Source of the DNA: Telluribacter roseus
GTDB lineage: Bacteria > Bacteroidota > Bacteroidia > Cytophagales > Spirosomataceae
Assembly (NCBI RefSeq): GCF_017355915.2
Contig: NZ_JAFEUV020000002.1
Location: 620,001 to 684,000 of the forward strand
DNA: 64,000 nt
Direction of reading: 5' to 3'
The position numbers were made by a program, and so were the translations under genes. Numbering within the stretch: position 1 is the first letter of the stretch; each line of letters starts with the position of its first letter. Below are positions 17,254 to 25,280 of the stretch, one piece after another. Under the pieces are notes generated by a model, which was not told where the DNA came from, searched no databases, and saw only the letters and a program-made list of their open reading frames with translations.

Positions 17254-19620
17254 ATGATCAAAAACTACTTCAAAATAGCCTGGCGAAATCTGACGAAGCA
17301 TAAGGCGTTCAGCTTCATCAATATTACGGGGTTAGCCGTAGGGCTAGCCACCACCATGCTGATCCTCCTGTGGGTAAAGGATGAGGTAAGTATGGACCGG
17401 TTTCATGCCAACTACGAGCGCATCTATAATGTCATGGAGCACCAGGCCAACGGCGCTGAGGTGGCTACCTTTTCATCCATTCCCATGCCGGCTGCGGCTA
17501 CCATAAAGCGGGATGTCCCGGAGGTAGAGGCGGCCTCGCGCATCTCCTGGGGCGATGAGAGGCTTTTTAACTATAAAGAAAAAACGTTTGTAGAGCGGGG
17601 GCTCTACGTAGATCCGGACTTCCTGACGGTTTTCACGTTCCCACTCTTGTCCGGCGATAGAAAGACCGCTCTCACCGAACCCAATACCGTACTCATCTCC
17701 GAAAAATTAGCTGCCAAGTACTTTGGTAGCGACGATCCTATCAACAAAACCATCCGGATCAGCCAGAAGCTGGACTACAAGGTAGTAGGAGTACTCAAGG
17801 ATGTACCCGCCAACTCCACCTACAAGTTTGACTGGCTGATGCCTATAACGGACTACATCCGGGAGCAGCAGATGAACCCGGATTCATGGGGAAACAACAA
17901 CATCCGCACAGCCCTACTACTAAAACCCGGTACAGAGGCAGAAAAAGTAAATCAGAAAATCAAAGATATGGTCGGCCAGCATGAAGCGGGCAGCAAAAAC
18001 ATTACGCTGTTTCTGCACGCGGCTCAGGACTGGTACCTGCGTTATGACTTCAAGAATGGACAGTACAACGGAGGAGGACGCATTACCTATGTCCGCCTAT
18101 TTACTATTGTAGCCATTTTTGTACTGCTGATCGCCTGTATCAATTTCATGAATCTATCCACGGCCCGTGCTACTCAGCGCGCCAAAGAGGTGGGGGTACG
18201 TAAGGTGGCGGGCGCTGACAAGCATGCGTTGGTCTGGCAGTTCCTGGGCGAATCTATGTTACTCACCGCTTTTGCTGGTGTGCTGGCCATACTTATCGTA
18301 TCTCTGGTACTCCCCATGTTTAATGACCTGCTGTCGCGACAGATTCAGGTTGAATGGCAGAATGAAACGTATCTGGCTACTTACCTGGGTATATTGCTTG
18401 TTACCAGCCTGCTGGCGGGGCTGTATCCGGCTTTTGTTCTCTCGGCCTACCAGCCGGTCAAGGTACTAAAAGCGGGGCGGATGCAACCCGGTGGCGGCGC
18501 AGTCCGGATCCGGCAGTCGTTGGTGGTGATGCAGTTTACGCTGTCTATCCTGCTGATCATCGGTACGCTGGTAGTATACCAGCAGGTCAACTACATCCGG
18601 AATATGAACCTCGGGTACAGCAGAGACAATGTACTGTTGTTTTCGACCGAAGACCTTAACTACAAACGGTACGAACTAGCGCATGCTGAATTTAGCAAAG
18701 TACCGGGTGTAGAATCGGTAACGGTGGCTAATACGGTATTCAACGGACCCACCAACCGTGAGAACGGCCTCCGCTGGCCGGGTAAGACCGAGGATGATAA
18801 AACCCTTTTTGCGGTAATCAACGGGGATCAGGATATGATACCTACTATGGGGCTGCAGCTTAAAGATGGCCGGAACTTTTCAGAAGACTTTGGTGCTGAT
18901 TCCACTCATATTATCATCAATGAAGAGGCCGCCCGGCGCATGGGATTGAAAGATCCCGTGGGAACGCCGGTTGAGTTTGGTGATACCTGGAAGGGCACGA
19001 TCATTGGCGTAGTCAAAGACTTTCATCTCTCGTCGATCCATTCACCCATTGAGCCTACTGTTATCACCTATCAGCCCCAGTATACCTGGATTACCTTGGT
19101 AAGGCTGGATGGACAGAACGTGCCCCAGTCGCTGGCGAAGCTGGAAGAAGTCTATAAATCTCTGCTGCCAGGCTATCCCTTCAAGTACCAGTTCCTGGAT
19201 CAGGAGTATGATAAAATGTACAAGAGCGAAATGCAGATCGGACAACTGGCCAGCTGGTTTTCGGGATTAGCCATTTTTATCTCCTGTCTGGGGTTGTTTG
19301 GGCTGGCTTCGTTTACGGTGGAGCGGCGCACCCGCGAAATTGGAGTGCGCAAAGTACTGGGCGCTTCGGTGGTGAGTGTACTTACCCTTATTTCCCGGGA
19401 GTTTGTCGCACTAGTACTTATAGCCCTGCTGCTGGCCGCTTATCCCGCCTGGTACCTCATGAATGACTGGCTGGGTAAGTTTGCTTACCACGTCGAAATA
19501 AGTTGGTGGGTTTTTGTACTGGGGGGGCTGCTGGTAGTGGGGGTGGCGCTACTAACTGTAAGTTTTCAGTCTATCAAAGCAGCGTTAATGAATCCGGTGA
19601 AGTCTTTACGAACAGAATAA
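17254..19620 (+). CDS. FtsX/MacB-type ABC permease (permease 2)
   Basis: 788 residues from the ATG at 17254, which gives the family start MIKNYFKIAWRNLTKHKAF. The frame is open further upstream into the 3' end of permease 1 but that extension is unrelated sequence. Coupling motifs are KEVGVRKVAGA (about 311) and REIGVRKVLGA (about 693). The first periplasmic domain is a little shorter than in permease 1 and carries WGNNNIRTALLL, a block shared with the permease at 56245. It ends VKSLRTE. It follows permease 1 by 80 bases and is probably co-transcribed from the adaptor promoter. Confidence 0.9.
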   Translation: MIKNYFKIAWRNLTKHKAFSFINITGLAVGLATTMLILLWVKDEVSMDRFHANYERIYNVMEHQANGAEVATFSSIPMPAAATIKRDVPEVEAASRISWGDERLFNYKEKTFVERGLYVDPDFLTVFTFPLLSGDRKTALTEPNTVLISEKLAAKYFGSDDPINKTIRISQKLDYKVVGVLKDVPANSTYKFDWLMPITDYIREQQMNPDSWGNNNIRTALLLKPGTEAEKVNQKIKDMVGQHEAGSKNITLFLHAAQDWYLRYDFKNGQYNGGGRITYVRLFTIVAIFVLLIACINFMNLSTARATQRAKEVGVRKVAGADKHALVWQFLGESMLLTAFAGVLAILIVSLVLPMFNDLLSRQIQVEWQNETYLATYLGILLVTSLLAGLYPAFVLSAYQPVKVLKAGRMQPGGGAVRIRQSLVVMQFTLSILLIIGTLVVYQQVNYIRNMNLGYSRDNVLLFSTEDLNYKRYELAHAEFSKVPGVESVTVANTVFNGPTNRENGLRWPGKTEDDKTLFAVINGDQDMIPTMGLQLKDGRNFSEDFGADSTHIIINEEAARRMGLKDPVGTPVEFGDTWKGTIIGVVKDFHLSSIHSPIEPTVITYQPQYTWITLVRLDGQNVPQSLAKLEEVYKSLLPGYPFKYQFLDQEYDKMYKSEMQIGQLASWFSGLAIFISCLGLFGLASFTVERRTREIGVRKVLGASVVSVLTLISREFVALVLIALLLAAYPAWYLMNDWLGKFAYHVEISWWVFVLGGLLVVGVALLTVSFQSIKAALMNPVKSLRTE

Positions 19621-19728
19621 GAGGAGGAGTAAAGGTAGAAATGGAGGAAAGGAGGAAAGTAATTTCTCCCTTCCTCCTTTTATCCTTTCCTGCTTTTCTC
19701 CTTACCAAGCAACCTTAACCAAAATGCC
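19621..19728. other. Purine/pyrimidine mirror leader between permeases 2 and 3
   Basis: GGAGGAAAGGAGGAAAG in the first half is mirrored by CTCCCTTCCTCCTTTT and CCTTTCCTGCTTTTCTCC before the ATG at 19729. It has the same layout as the gap before permease 2, with little other sequence between the two tracts. Confidence 0.6.
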
Positions 19729-22107
19729 ATGATCAGAAATTACCTCAAAGTAGCCCTGCGGAACCTGTTGAAAAACAAGGTCTACACCTTCATTAACATT
19801 TTTGGCCTGGCCGTGGGTATGGCGGTCGCTATCCTGATTGGACTGTGGATATGGGATGAGCTATCCTTTAACAAGTACCACAAGAACTACGACCGGGTAG
19901 CTCAGGTGATGCTCAACCAGACCTTCAATGGGAGTACCGGCAGTAGTCGGGCGGTATCGCTACCAATACGGGGGGAAATTCAGAATAAGTATGCAGCTGA
20001 TTTCAAGCACATAGCCCAGGCTTCCTGGAACTTTGATCACGTACTGGCCAACGGGCAAACCAAGATTATCAAGAGCGGCATGTACTCAGAGCCGGATCTG
20101 CCCGAGATGCTCTCGCTCCGCATGATTAAAGGCTCGTACCAGACGGCCCTTCGGGAGCCTTCGTCCATTATCTTGTCTGAGTCGGTTGCTAAGGCCCTGT
20201 TTGGTAAGGAAGAAGCGCTGAACAAGATCATTAAGATCGATAATAAGACCGACCTCAAAGTAACGGGTATCTTTGAAGACCTACCCTTCAACAACGATTT
20301 CCACGAAACCTACTTCTATATACCCTGGGCCGCTTACGAGGCCGACCAGGAGTGGGTCAAAAACTCAAAGGATCAATGGGGCAACCACTCCTTCCAGCTT
20401 TACGTCCAGATCAGTGATAAGGCTGACTTTGATAAAGTAACGGCTAAAATCAAAGACGTGGAGAAACCGCACTCTACGCCGCAGGAGAATCCAGAGTACT
20501 TCCTGCACCCCATGAGCAAGTGGCACCTGCACTCTGAGTTTAAGGATGGCAAAAATATTGGAGGCCGCATCACGTTTGTGTGGCTCTTTGGCATTATTGG
20601 CATCTTTGTGCTGGCGCTGGCCTGTATCAATTTTATGAACCTGAGCACCGCCCGTTCTGAGAAGCGAGCCAAGGAGGTAGGGGTCCGTAAAGCCATTGGT
20701 TCGCTGCGGGAGCAGCTAATCTTCCAGTTTTATAGCGAGTCGTTTCTGGTTGTTTCCTTCGCTTTCCTGCTGTCTATTATTATGGTGCTGCTGTCGCTGG
20801 GCTGGTTCAACGAGGTAGCCGGCAAGGAAGTACGTATCCCCTATGCAAATCCTGTATTCTGGCTCCTGATCCTGCTTTTTACGGCTATGACCGGCTTCCT
20901 GTCCGGAAGTTATCCTGCCTTGTACTTGTCTTCTTTCAACCCGCTCAGCGTACTGAAAGGTACCTTCCGGGTGGGGCGTTGGGCAGCGGTTCCCCGCAAG
21001 GTACTGGTAGTGGTACAGTTTACCGTTTCCATTGTGCTCATTATCGGTACCATTGTCGTTTTCAATCAGATCCAGCACGCCAAGAACCGTCCGGTGGGGT
21101 ACTCGAGGGAGGGACTCATTCAGACCAATATTAATAATGAGTTGAATGGCAAGTACGATGTGTTGCGGGACGGCCTGCTGAAGTCAGGAGCCGTGGCTGA
21201 GATGAGTGTGTCATCAAGCCCCGCTACCGGAGTATGGTCCAACCAGATCGGGTTCGAATGGGAAGGCAAAGACCCTAACTCGCTCCCGCTCTTTGGTACC
21301 GTGGCCTGTACACACGACTTTGGCAAAACCATCGGCTGGAATATTATTGAAGGACGGGACTTCTCCCGCGCGTACTCGACCGATACATCCGCCCTGATCC
21401 TGAACGAAGCAGCCGTAGAACTCACGGGATTGAAAGATATAGTAGGCAAAACCATTCGGTGGAACGATACGCCGTATCAGGTAGTGGGGGTGGTAAAGAA
21501 TATGGTGATGGAGTCGCCCTATACACCCATTAAGCCTACCATATTTACCATGAACTACGACTGGGCCAACATTATCAATATTAAGCTCCAGCCAGGTATA
21601 CCCGTAAAAGAAGCCATATCTAAGGTAGAAGCAGTCTTTAAAGTACATAGTCCCAATAGCCCGTTCGACTATAAATTTACGGATGAGGAGTACGATGCCA
21701 AGTTCCGGGCCGAAGAGCGTATCGGTAAGCTGGCGGGAGCCTTTGCCGGACTTGCCGTATTCATTAGCTGTCTGGGTCTATTTGGTCTGGCTTCCTTTAC
21801 CGCCGAGCAACGTACCAAGGAGATTGGCGTACGTAAGGTACTGGGGGCTTCGGTATTTACGCTGTGGCGACTCCTTTCTAAGGACTTTACCATGCTGGTG
21901 ATTATTTCCTTTTTCATCGCCGCACCCATTACCTACTACTTCATGTACGGGTGGCTGGAAACCTACGAGTATCGTACCGGTATTTCGTGGTGGGTATTTA
22001 TCTTGTCGGGCCTGGGTGCTATGGCTATTACCTTACTTACCGTATCGTACCAGAGTATCAAAGCCGCTATGATCAATCCGGTGAAGAGTCTTAAATCAGG
22101 CGAATAA
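19729..22107 (+). CDS. FtsX/MacB-type ABC permease (permease 3)
   Basis: A 792-residue tandem-half permease and the last gene of the adaptor/ATPase cluster. Coupling motifs are KEVGVRKAIGS (about 315) and KEIGVRKVLGA (about 696). It is closest within the window to the permease at 56245: both have EKRAKEVG, an AVPRK/GIPRK entry to the fifth helix, and a (P/A)NPV(F/Y)W helix start. The tail ends VKSLKSGE. A very strong terminator follows 43 bases after the stop, closing the unit. Confidence 0.9.
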   Translation: MIRNYLKVALRNLLKNKVYTFINIFGLAVGMAVAILIGLWIWDELSFNKYHKNYDRVAQVMLNQTFNGSTGSSRAVSLPIRGEIQNKYAADFKHIAQASWNFDHVLANGQTKIIKSGMYSEPDLPEMLSLRMIKGSYQTALREPSSIILSESVAKALFGKEEALNKIIKIDNKTDLKVTGIFEDLPFNNDFHETYFYIPWAAYEADQEWVKNSKDQWGNHSFQLYVQISDKADFDKVTAKIKDVEKPHSTPQENPEYFLHPMSKWHLHSEFKDGKNIGGRITFVWLFGIIGIFVLALACINFMNLSTARSEKRAKEVGVRKAIGSLREQLIFQFYSESFLVVSFAFLLSIIMVLLSLGWFNEVAGKEVRIPYANPVFWLLILLFTAMTGFLSGSYPALYLSSFNPLSVLKGTFRVGRWAAVPRKVLVVVQFTVSIVLIIGTIVVFNQIQHAKNRPVGYSREGLIQTNINNELNGKYDVLRDGLLKSGAVAEMSVSSSPATGVWSNQIGFEWEGKDPNSLPLFGTVACTHDFGKTIGWNIIEGRDFSRAYSTDTSALILNEAAVELTGLKDIVGKTIRWNDTPYQVVGVVKNMVMESPYTPIKPTIFTMNYDWANIINIKLQPGIPVKEAISKVEAVFKVHSPNSPFDYKFTDEEYDAKFRAEERIGKLAGAFAGLAVFISCLGLFGLASFTAEQRTKEIGVRKVLGASVFTLWRLLSKDFTMLVIISFFIAAPITYYFMYGWLETYEYRTGISWWVFILSGLGAMAITLLTVSYQSIKAAMINPVKSLKSGE

Positions 22108-22149
22108 CGGTACTTGCCTATCCGATTTCGAGAGAAATCTTTCTATCTG

Positions 22150-22196
22150 AAACTGTCGTGGAGACGCAGCTTATGGCGTCTCCACGACAGTTTTAT
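22150..22196 (+). terminator. Strong rho-independent terminator of the efflux cluster
   Basis: Eighteen-base perfect arms (22150-22167 and 22176-22193, AAACTGTCGTGGAGACGC and its complement) with an 8-base loop, the right arm running into TTTT. The inner GGAGACGC / GCGTCTCC resembles the GAGACGC palindromes at 28425 and 61450. Confidence 0.85.
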
Positions 22197-22641
22197 GCTA
22201 TAGCGCGGCGACAGTTGACCGCTGCTCCCATGTGCCTGCTGAATTAAGCCGCCGCTTCGTCCCATTTTTGCGGCTTTCCATCCCATCTAATCTAGGTTAT
22301 CCCATGTACTCACTAATCTTGTTGCTACCAACCCGGAAAGGGAGAGGGGAGCAACAATGACATTGGTAACAGAGGCTAACTCTGCTTTTCGTTTACCACT
22401 TGCCCTACCCAGTAACCGCTTATCATTTAAACCATAAATTCCAACAAGGTACCTTGTTACGCAAAGTACCTTTTTATATATTCGTTCATTATAATAGTTA
22501 AAGAAGAACAGAAGCCGGCCAAAAGAAACAGCATTCGCTTAGAAGAGTAACCCCACTCTAATTCGAAGTACCAATCAGCAATACCCTGAAAAACACAATG
22601 GTTTTCAGCGGAATCCCTATGCCTAACATAATCTATTAGCC
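22197..22641. other. Intergenic stretch, presumed promoter region of the barrel gene
   Basis: About 445 bases with no ORF of note. A GTACC-rich patch near 22448-22475 (AAGGTACC, then AAAGTACC) can form a weak hairpin. No convincing TAnnTTTG or sigma-54 element was picked out, although the barrel gene must be transcribed from here. Confidence 0.4.
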
Positions 22642-25107
22642 ATGAAAATTACTACCATGAAAAACAGAACGAGTACGATCCTGATGTCCTGGCTGGTGGC
22701 CTGTGGACTCCTGCTTTTCGCTCCGGCTGCTCTGGCCCAAAGTACCTCCGGTACAGCTTCCATCACCGGTACCCTGGCCGACTCTGCCAGCCAGAAGAAA
22801 CTGGATTTTATCACGGTTCACCTGATGACCAACCCTGGTACCCTCCTGAAAGTAGACTACACCCGGACGGACGGTACTTTTGCCTTTAAAGGCCTGCGCC
22901 CGGGCAAGTACCTGGTAAGCCTGGTAGGTGTAGGGTACCTGCCCAAAACCGTAGCCGCGGACCTTACGGATAGTACCCGGCAGCACCTGGATCTGGGCCC
23001 GCTCTACCTCAGCCAGGGTACCGTCGGGCTAAAAGAGGTAACGGTGAAGGCAGCCAAACCCATCGTGGTCCAGGAGGTAGACCGCATTGCCTATGACCTG
23101 CAGGCGGATCCGGAAAGCAAAGTTTTCAGCGTACTGGAAATGATGCGCAAGGTACCTCTGCTTTCGCTGGATGCCGATGACAACATCCTGCTCAAGGGCA
23201 ACACCGACTTCAGGATCCTGATCAACGGCAAGCCGTCCAGCATGGTTGAGCGGAACTACAAGGATATCCTGCGGTCTATGCCGGCTTCCTCCATTCAGCG
23301 CATTGAGGTTATTACCACGCCACCGGCCAAGTACGATGCCGAGGGGCTGGCGGGGATCATCAACATCATTACCAACAAAAAGGTCGACAATGGGTATAAT
23401 GGTACCTTGAATATAAGTGAGCGCTTCCCGATTGGCGGTCCCGGTGTGGGAGGCTCTTTTTCAGCCAAAGTAGGCAAGTTTGGTATGTCGGTCATTGGCG
23501 GGGCCAATACCTTTACTTCTCCGCGTATTTCGATTGCCACTCAGCGCACTACCACCGGCATGCAGCCAACGAGCCTTTTTCAGAACGGCAGCCAGCAGTC
23601 ACGTAATAATAGTGCTTATTTGGGATATGAACTAAGCTACGAACTGGACAGCCTGAACCTGTTTTCGGGACAATTTAATATTAACGGCAGCCGCTCCAAC
23701 GGGCGGATGGGGCAGGACAGCCGGCTCCTGCGCGATGACCTTCTTTTGCAAGGGTATAACCTGAACAATTTTACCCAGGGCCGGGGCACGGGTATGGATG
23801 CAGCACTGAACTACCAGAAAGGGTTCAGGGCGGATAAAAACCGGATGCTCACCTTTTCGTACCGCTATTTCTCGTACCGCAATGAGCAAAGAAACACGAT
23901 TGACATCACGGATGAGGTAGCCTACTTCCAGCCTGATTACCGCCAGCTAAACGATCAGGGCTTCGCCGAACAAACCTACCAGATGGACTACGTGTACCCG
24001 GTGAAAAAACTAACGGTTGAAGCCGGGGCCAAAGCCATTCTCCGGATCAACGAGAGTGATTTCCGGCACCACAGCCAGAACACCGAAACGGGGGAGTTTG
24101 AGATACAGCCCGGCCTGAGCAATCAGTTCCGGAACGAGCAGAATGTCTACGGCGCCTACAATACGTACCAGTACAACTTCAAAAACTGGGGCCTCAAAGG
24201 GGGCGTCCGTATAGAGCAGACGATCATTAACGCGGATTTTCAGTTTACCGAACTGAAGGTACGACAGAACTACTTCAACGTGATACCATCCCTATCTGCC
24301 AATCGGAAGTTCAAAGGTGGTAAGGCGCTGAATCTTGGTTATTCACAGCGTATACAGCGGCCGGGTATTTACCAGCTGAATCCCTTTGTGGACAGATCAA
24401 ATCCAAACTTTGAGCGGACGGGAAACCCTAACCTGCGGCCCGCCCTGGTCAATGATATCCAATTGGGCTATAACTGGTCCAAAAAAGGATCGGTTAATAT
24501 TGGACTGGGCTTTACGTATTTCCGGGATCTGATCTTTCCGGTGTCGATATATGACTCTACTACCCGGATTACCCGCACCACGTTTGGCAATACCGGCCGG
24601 GCCAAGCTACCTAGCGCAAGCCTGAACGTGAACTATCCGATTACCAAACGATGGAATATGAGCCTAAACAGCCGGGCGGCCTACGGTATGGTACAAGGAC
24701 TGGTAAACGGGGTGCTGATCAAAAACCAGGGACTCATGTACAATATGGCCTTGTCGACGGGCTACCGACTGGAGAAGGGGTGGCGCGTCAATGCGAATCT
24801 GAATGTCAACGGTCCTAACCTGAGCCTGCAGGGTACCTCCAACCGTATGATCAGCTCAGCGTTCAGCGTCAACAAAGATGTAGTTAAAGACAAGCTGTCC
24901 TTTTCGGCCGCAGTGAATAATCCTTTTACCAAATTCAGACGCGACTACCGGGAGTCCTTCGGGCCTGACTTTGTGCAGTCCAACGAGCGGCTGGATTATT
25001 TCCGCTCCTACCAGTTCAGCCTGAACTACAAGTTTGGAAAGCTGAAGGAAGCCATCAAGAAAAACAAGCGAGGCATCCGTAATGACGATGTCCAGACCGG
25101 GAACTAA
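22642..25107 (+). CDS. Outer-membrane beta-barrel protein with CarboxypepD_reg and plug domains
   Basis: An 821-residue TonB-receptor-like outer-membrane protein. A signal peptide ends ALAQ (start ATG 22642; ATG at 22657, MKNRTSTIL, is equally likely). A carboxypeptidase-regulatory-like beta-sandwich (about 35-120) is followed by a plug-like domain (KGNTDFRILINGKP and VITTPPAKYDAEGLAGIINI, about 185-245) and a 14-strand-type barrel to the end. The last residues are a charged tail rather than the aromatic C-terminus expected of many barrels. It resembles the OMP_b-brl_3 group, whose ligands are mostly unknown. 41 bases after its stop begin the enhancer dyads of the next permease. Confidence 0.85.
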   Translation: MKITTMKNRTSTILMSWLVACGLLLFAPAALAQSTSGTASITGTLADSASQKKLDFITVHLMTNPGTLLKVDYTRTDGTFAFKGLRPGKYLVSLVGVGYLPKTVAADLTDSTRQHLDLGPLYLSQGTVGLKEVTVKAAKPIVVQEVDRIAYDLQADPESKVFSVLEMMRKVPLLSLDADDNILLKGNTDFRILINGKPSSMVERNYKDILRSMPASSIQRIEVITTPPAKYDAEGLAGIINIITNKKVDNGYNGTLNISERFPIGGPGVGGSFSAKVGKFGMSVIGGANTFTSPRISIATQRTTTGMQPTSLFQNGSQQSRNNSAYLGYELSYELDSLNLFSGQFNINGSRSNGRMGQDSRLLRDDLLLQGYNLNNFTQGRGTGMDAALNYQKGFRADKNRMLTFSYRYFSYRNEQRNTIDITDEVAYFQPDYRQLNDQGFAEQTYQMDYVYPVKKLTVEAGAKAILRINESDFRHHSQNTETGEFEIQPGLSNQFRNEQNVYGAYNTYQYNFKNWGLKGGVRIEQTIINADFQFTELKVRQNYFNVIPSLSANRKFKGGKALNLGYSQRIQRPGIYQLNPFVDRSNPNFERTGNPNLRPALVNDIQLGYNWSKKGSVNIGLGFTYFRDLIFPVSIYDSTTRITRTTFGNTGRAKLPSASLNVNYPITKRWNMSLNSRAAYGMVQGLVNGVLIKNQGLMYNMALSTGYRLEKGWRVNANLNVNGPNLSLQGTSNRMISSAFSVNKDVVKDKLSFSAAVNNPFTKFRRDYRESFGPDFVQSNERLDYFRSYQFSLNYKFGKLKEAIKKNKRGIRNDDVQTGN

Positions 25108-25148
25108 CCCGGTACCTGATCCTAATCCAAAATCTTACAACAAAGCCG

Positions 25149-25204
25149 CGTCCGCACCTGAACAAAACTGTCCGATATCGGACAGTTTTGTTCAGGTGTC
25201 TGTT
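25149..25204 (+). promoter_or_regulatory. Enhancer dyad array upstream of permease 4
   Basis: Three 16-base dyads at 20-bp centre spacing: CGTCCGCACCTGAACA (25149-25164), the perfect TGTCCGATATCGGACA (25169-25184) and a weak TGTTCAGGTGTCTGTT (25189-25204). The whole of 25155-25198 is a flawless 44-base palindrome. It matches the arrays at 11907, 48143 and 53502. The palindrome might double as terminator of the barrel gene. Confidence 0.7.
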
Positions 25205-25238
25205 TATAATATACTGATATACAGCGAGGTGTCGGTCT

Positions 25239-25253
25239 TGGTATAGCTTTTGA
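25239..25253 (+). promoter_or_regulatory. Sigma-54-like promoter of permease 4
   Basis: TGGTATAGCTTTTGA keeps the GG of -24 and TTG of -12 at the right spacing, but has A for the final C. It lies 63.5 bp from the central dyad to GG, identical to the sites at 48234 and 53592. Predicted start near 25265, leaving a leader of only about 16 bases. Confidence 0.55.
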
Positions 25254-25280
25254 TTAAACCAAAATACCAACTCCAAAGCC

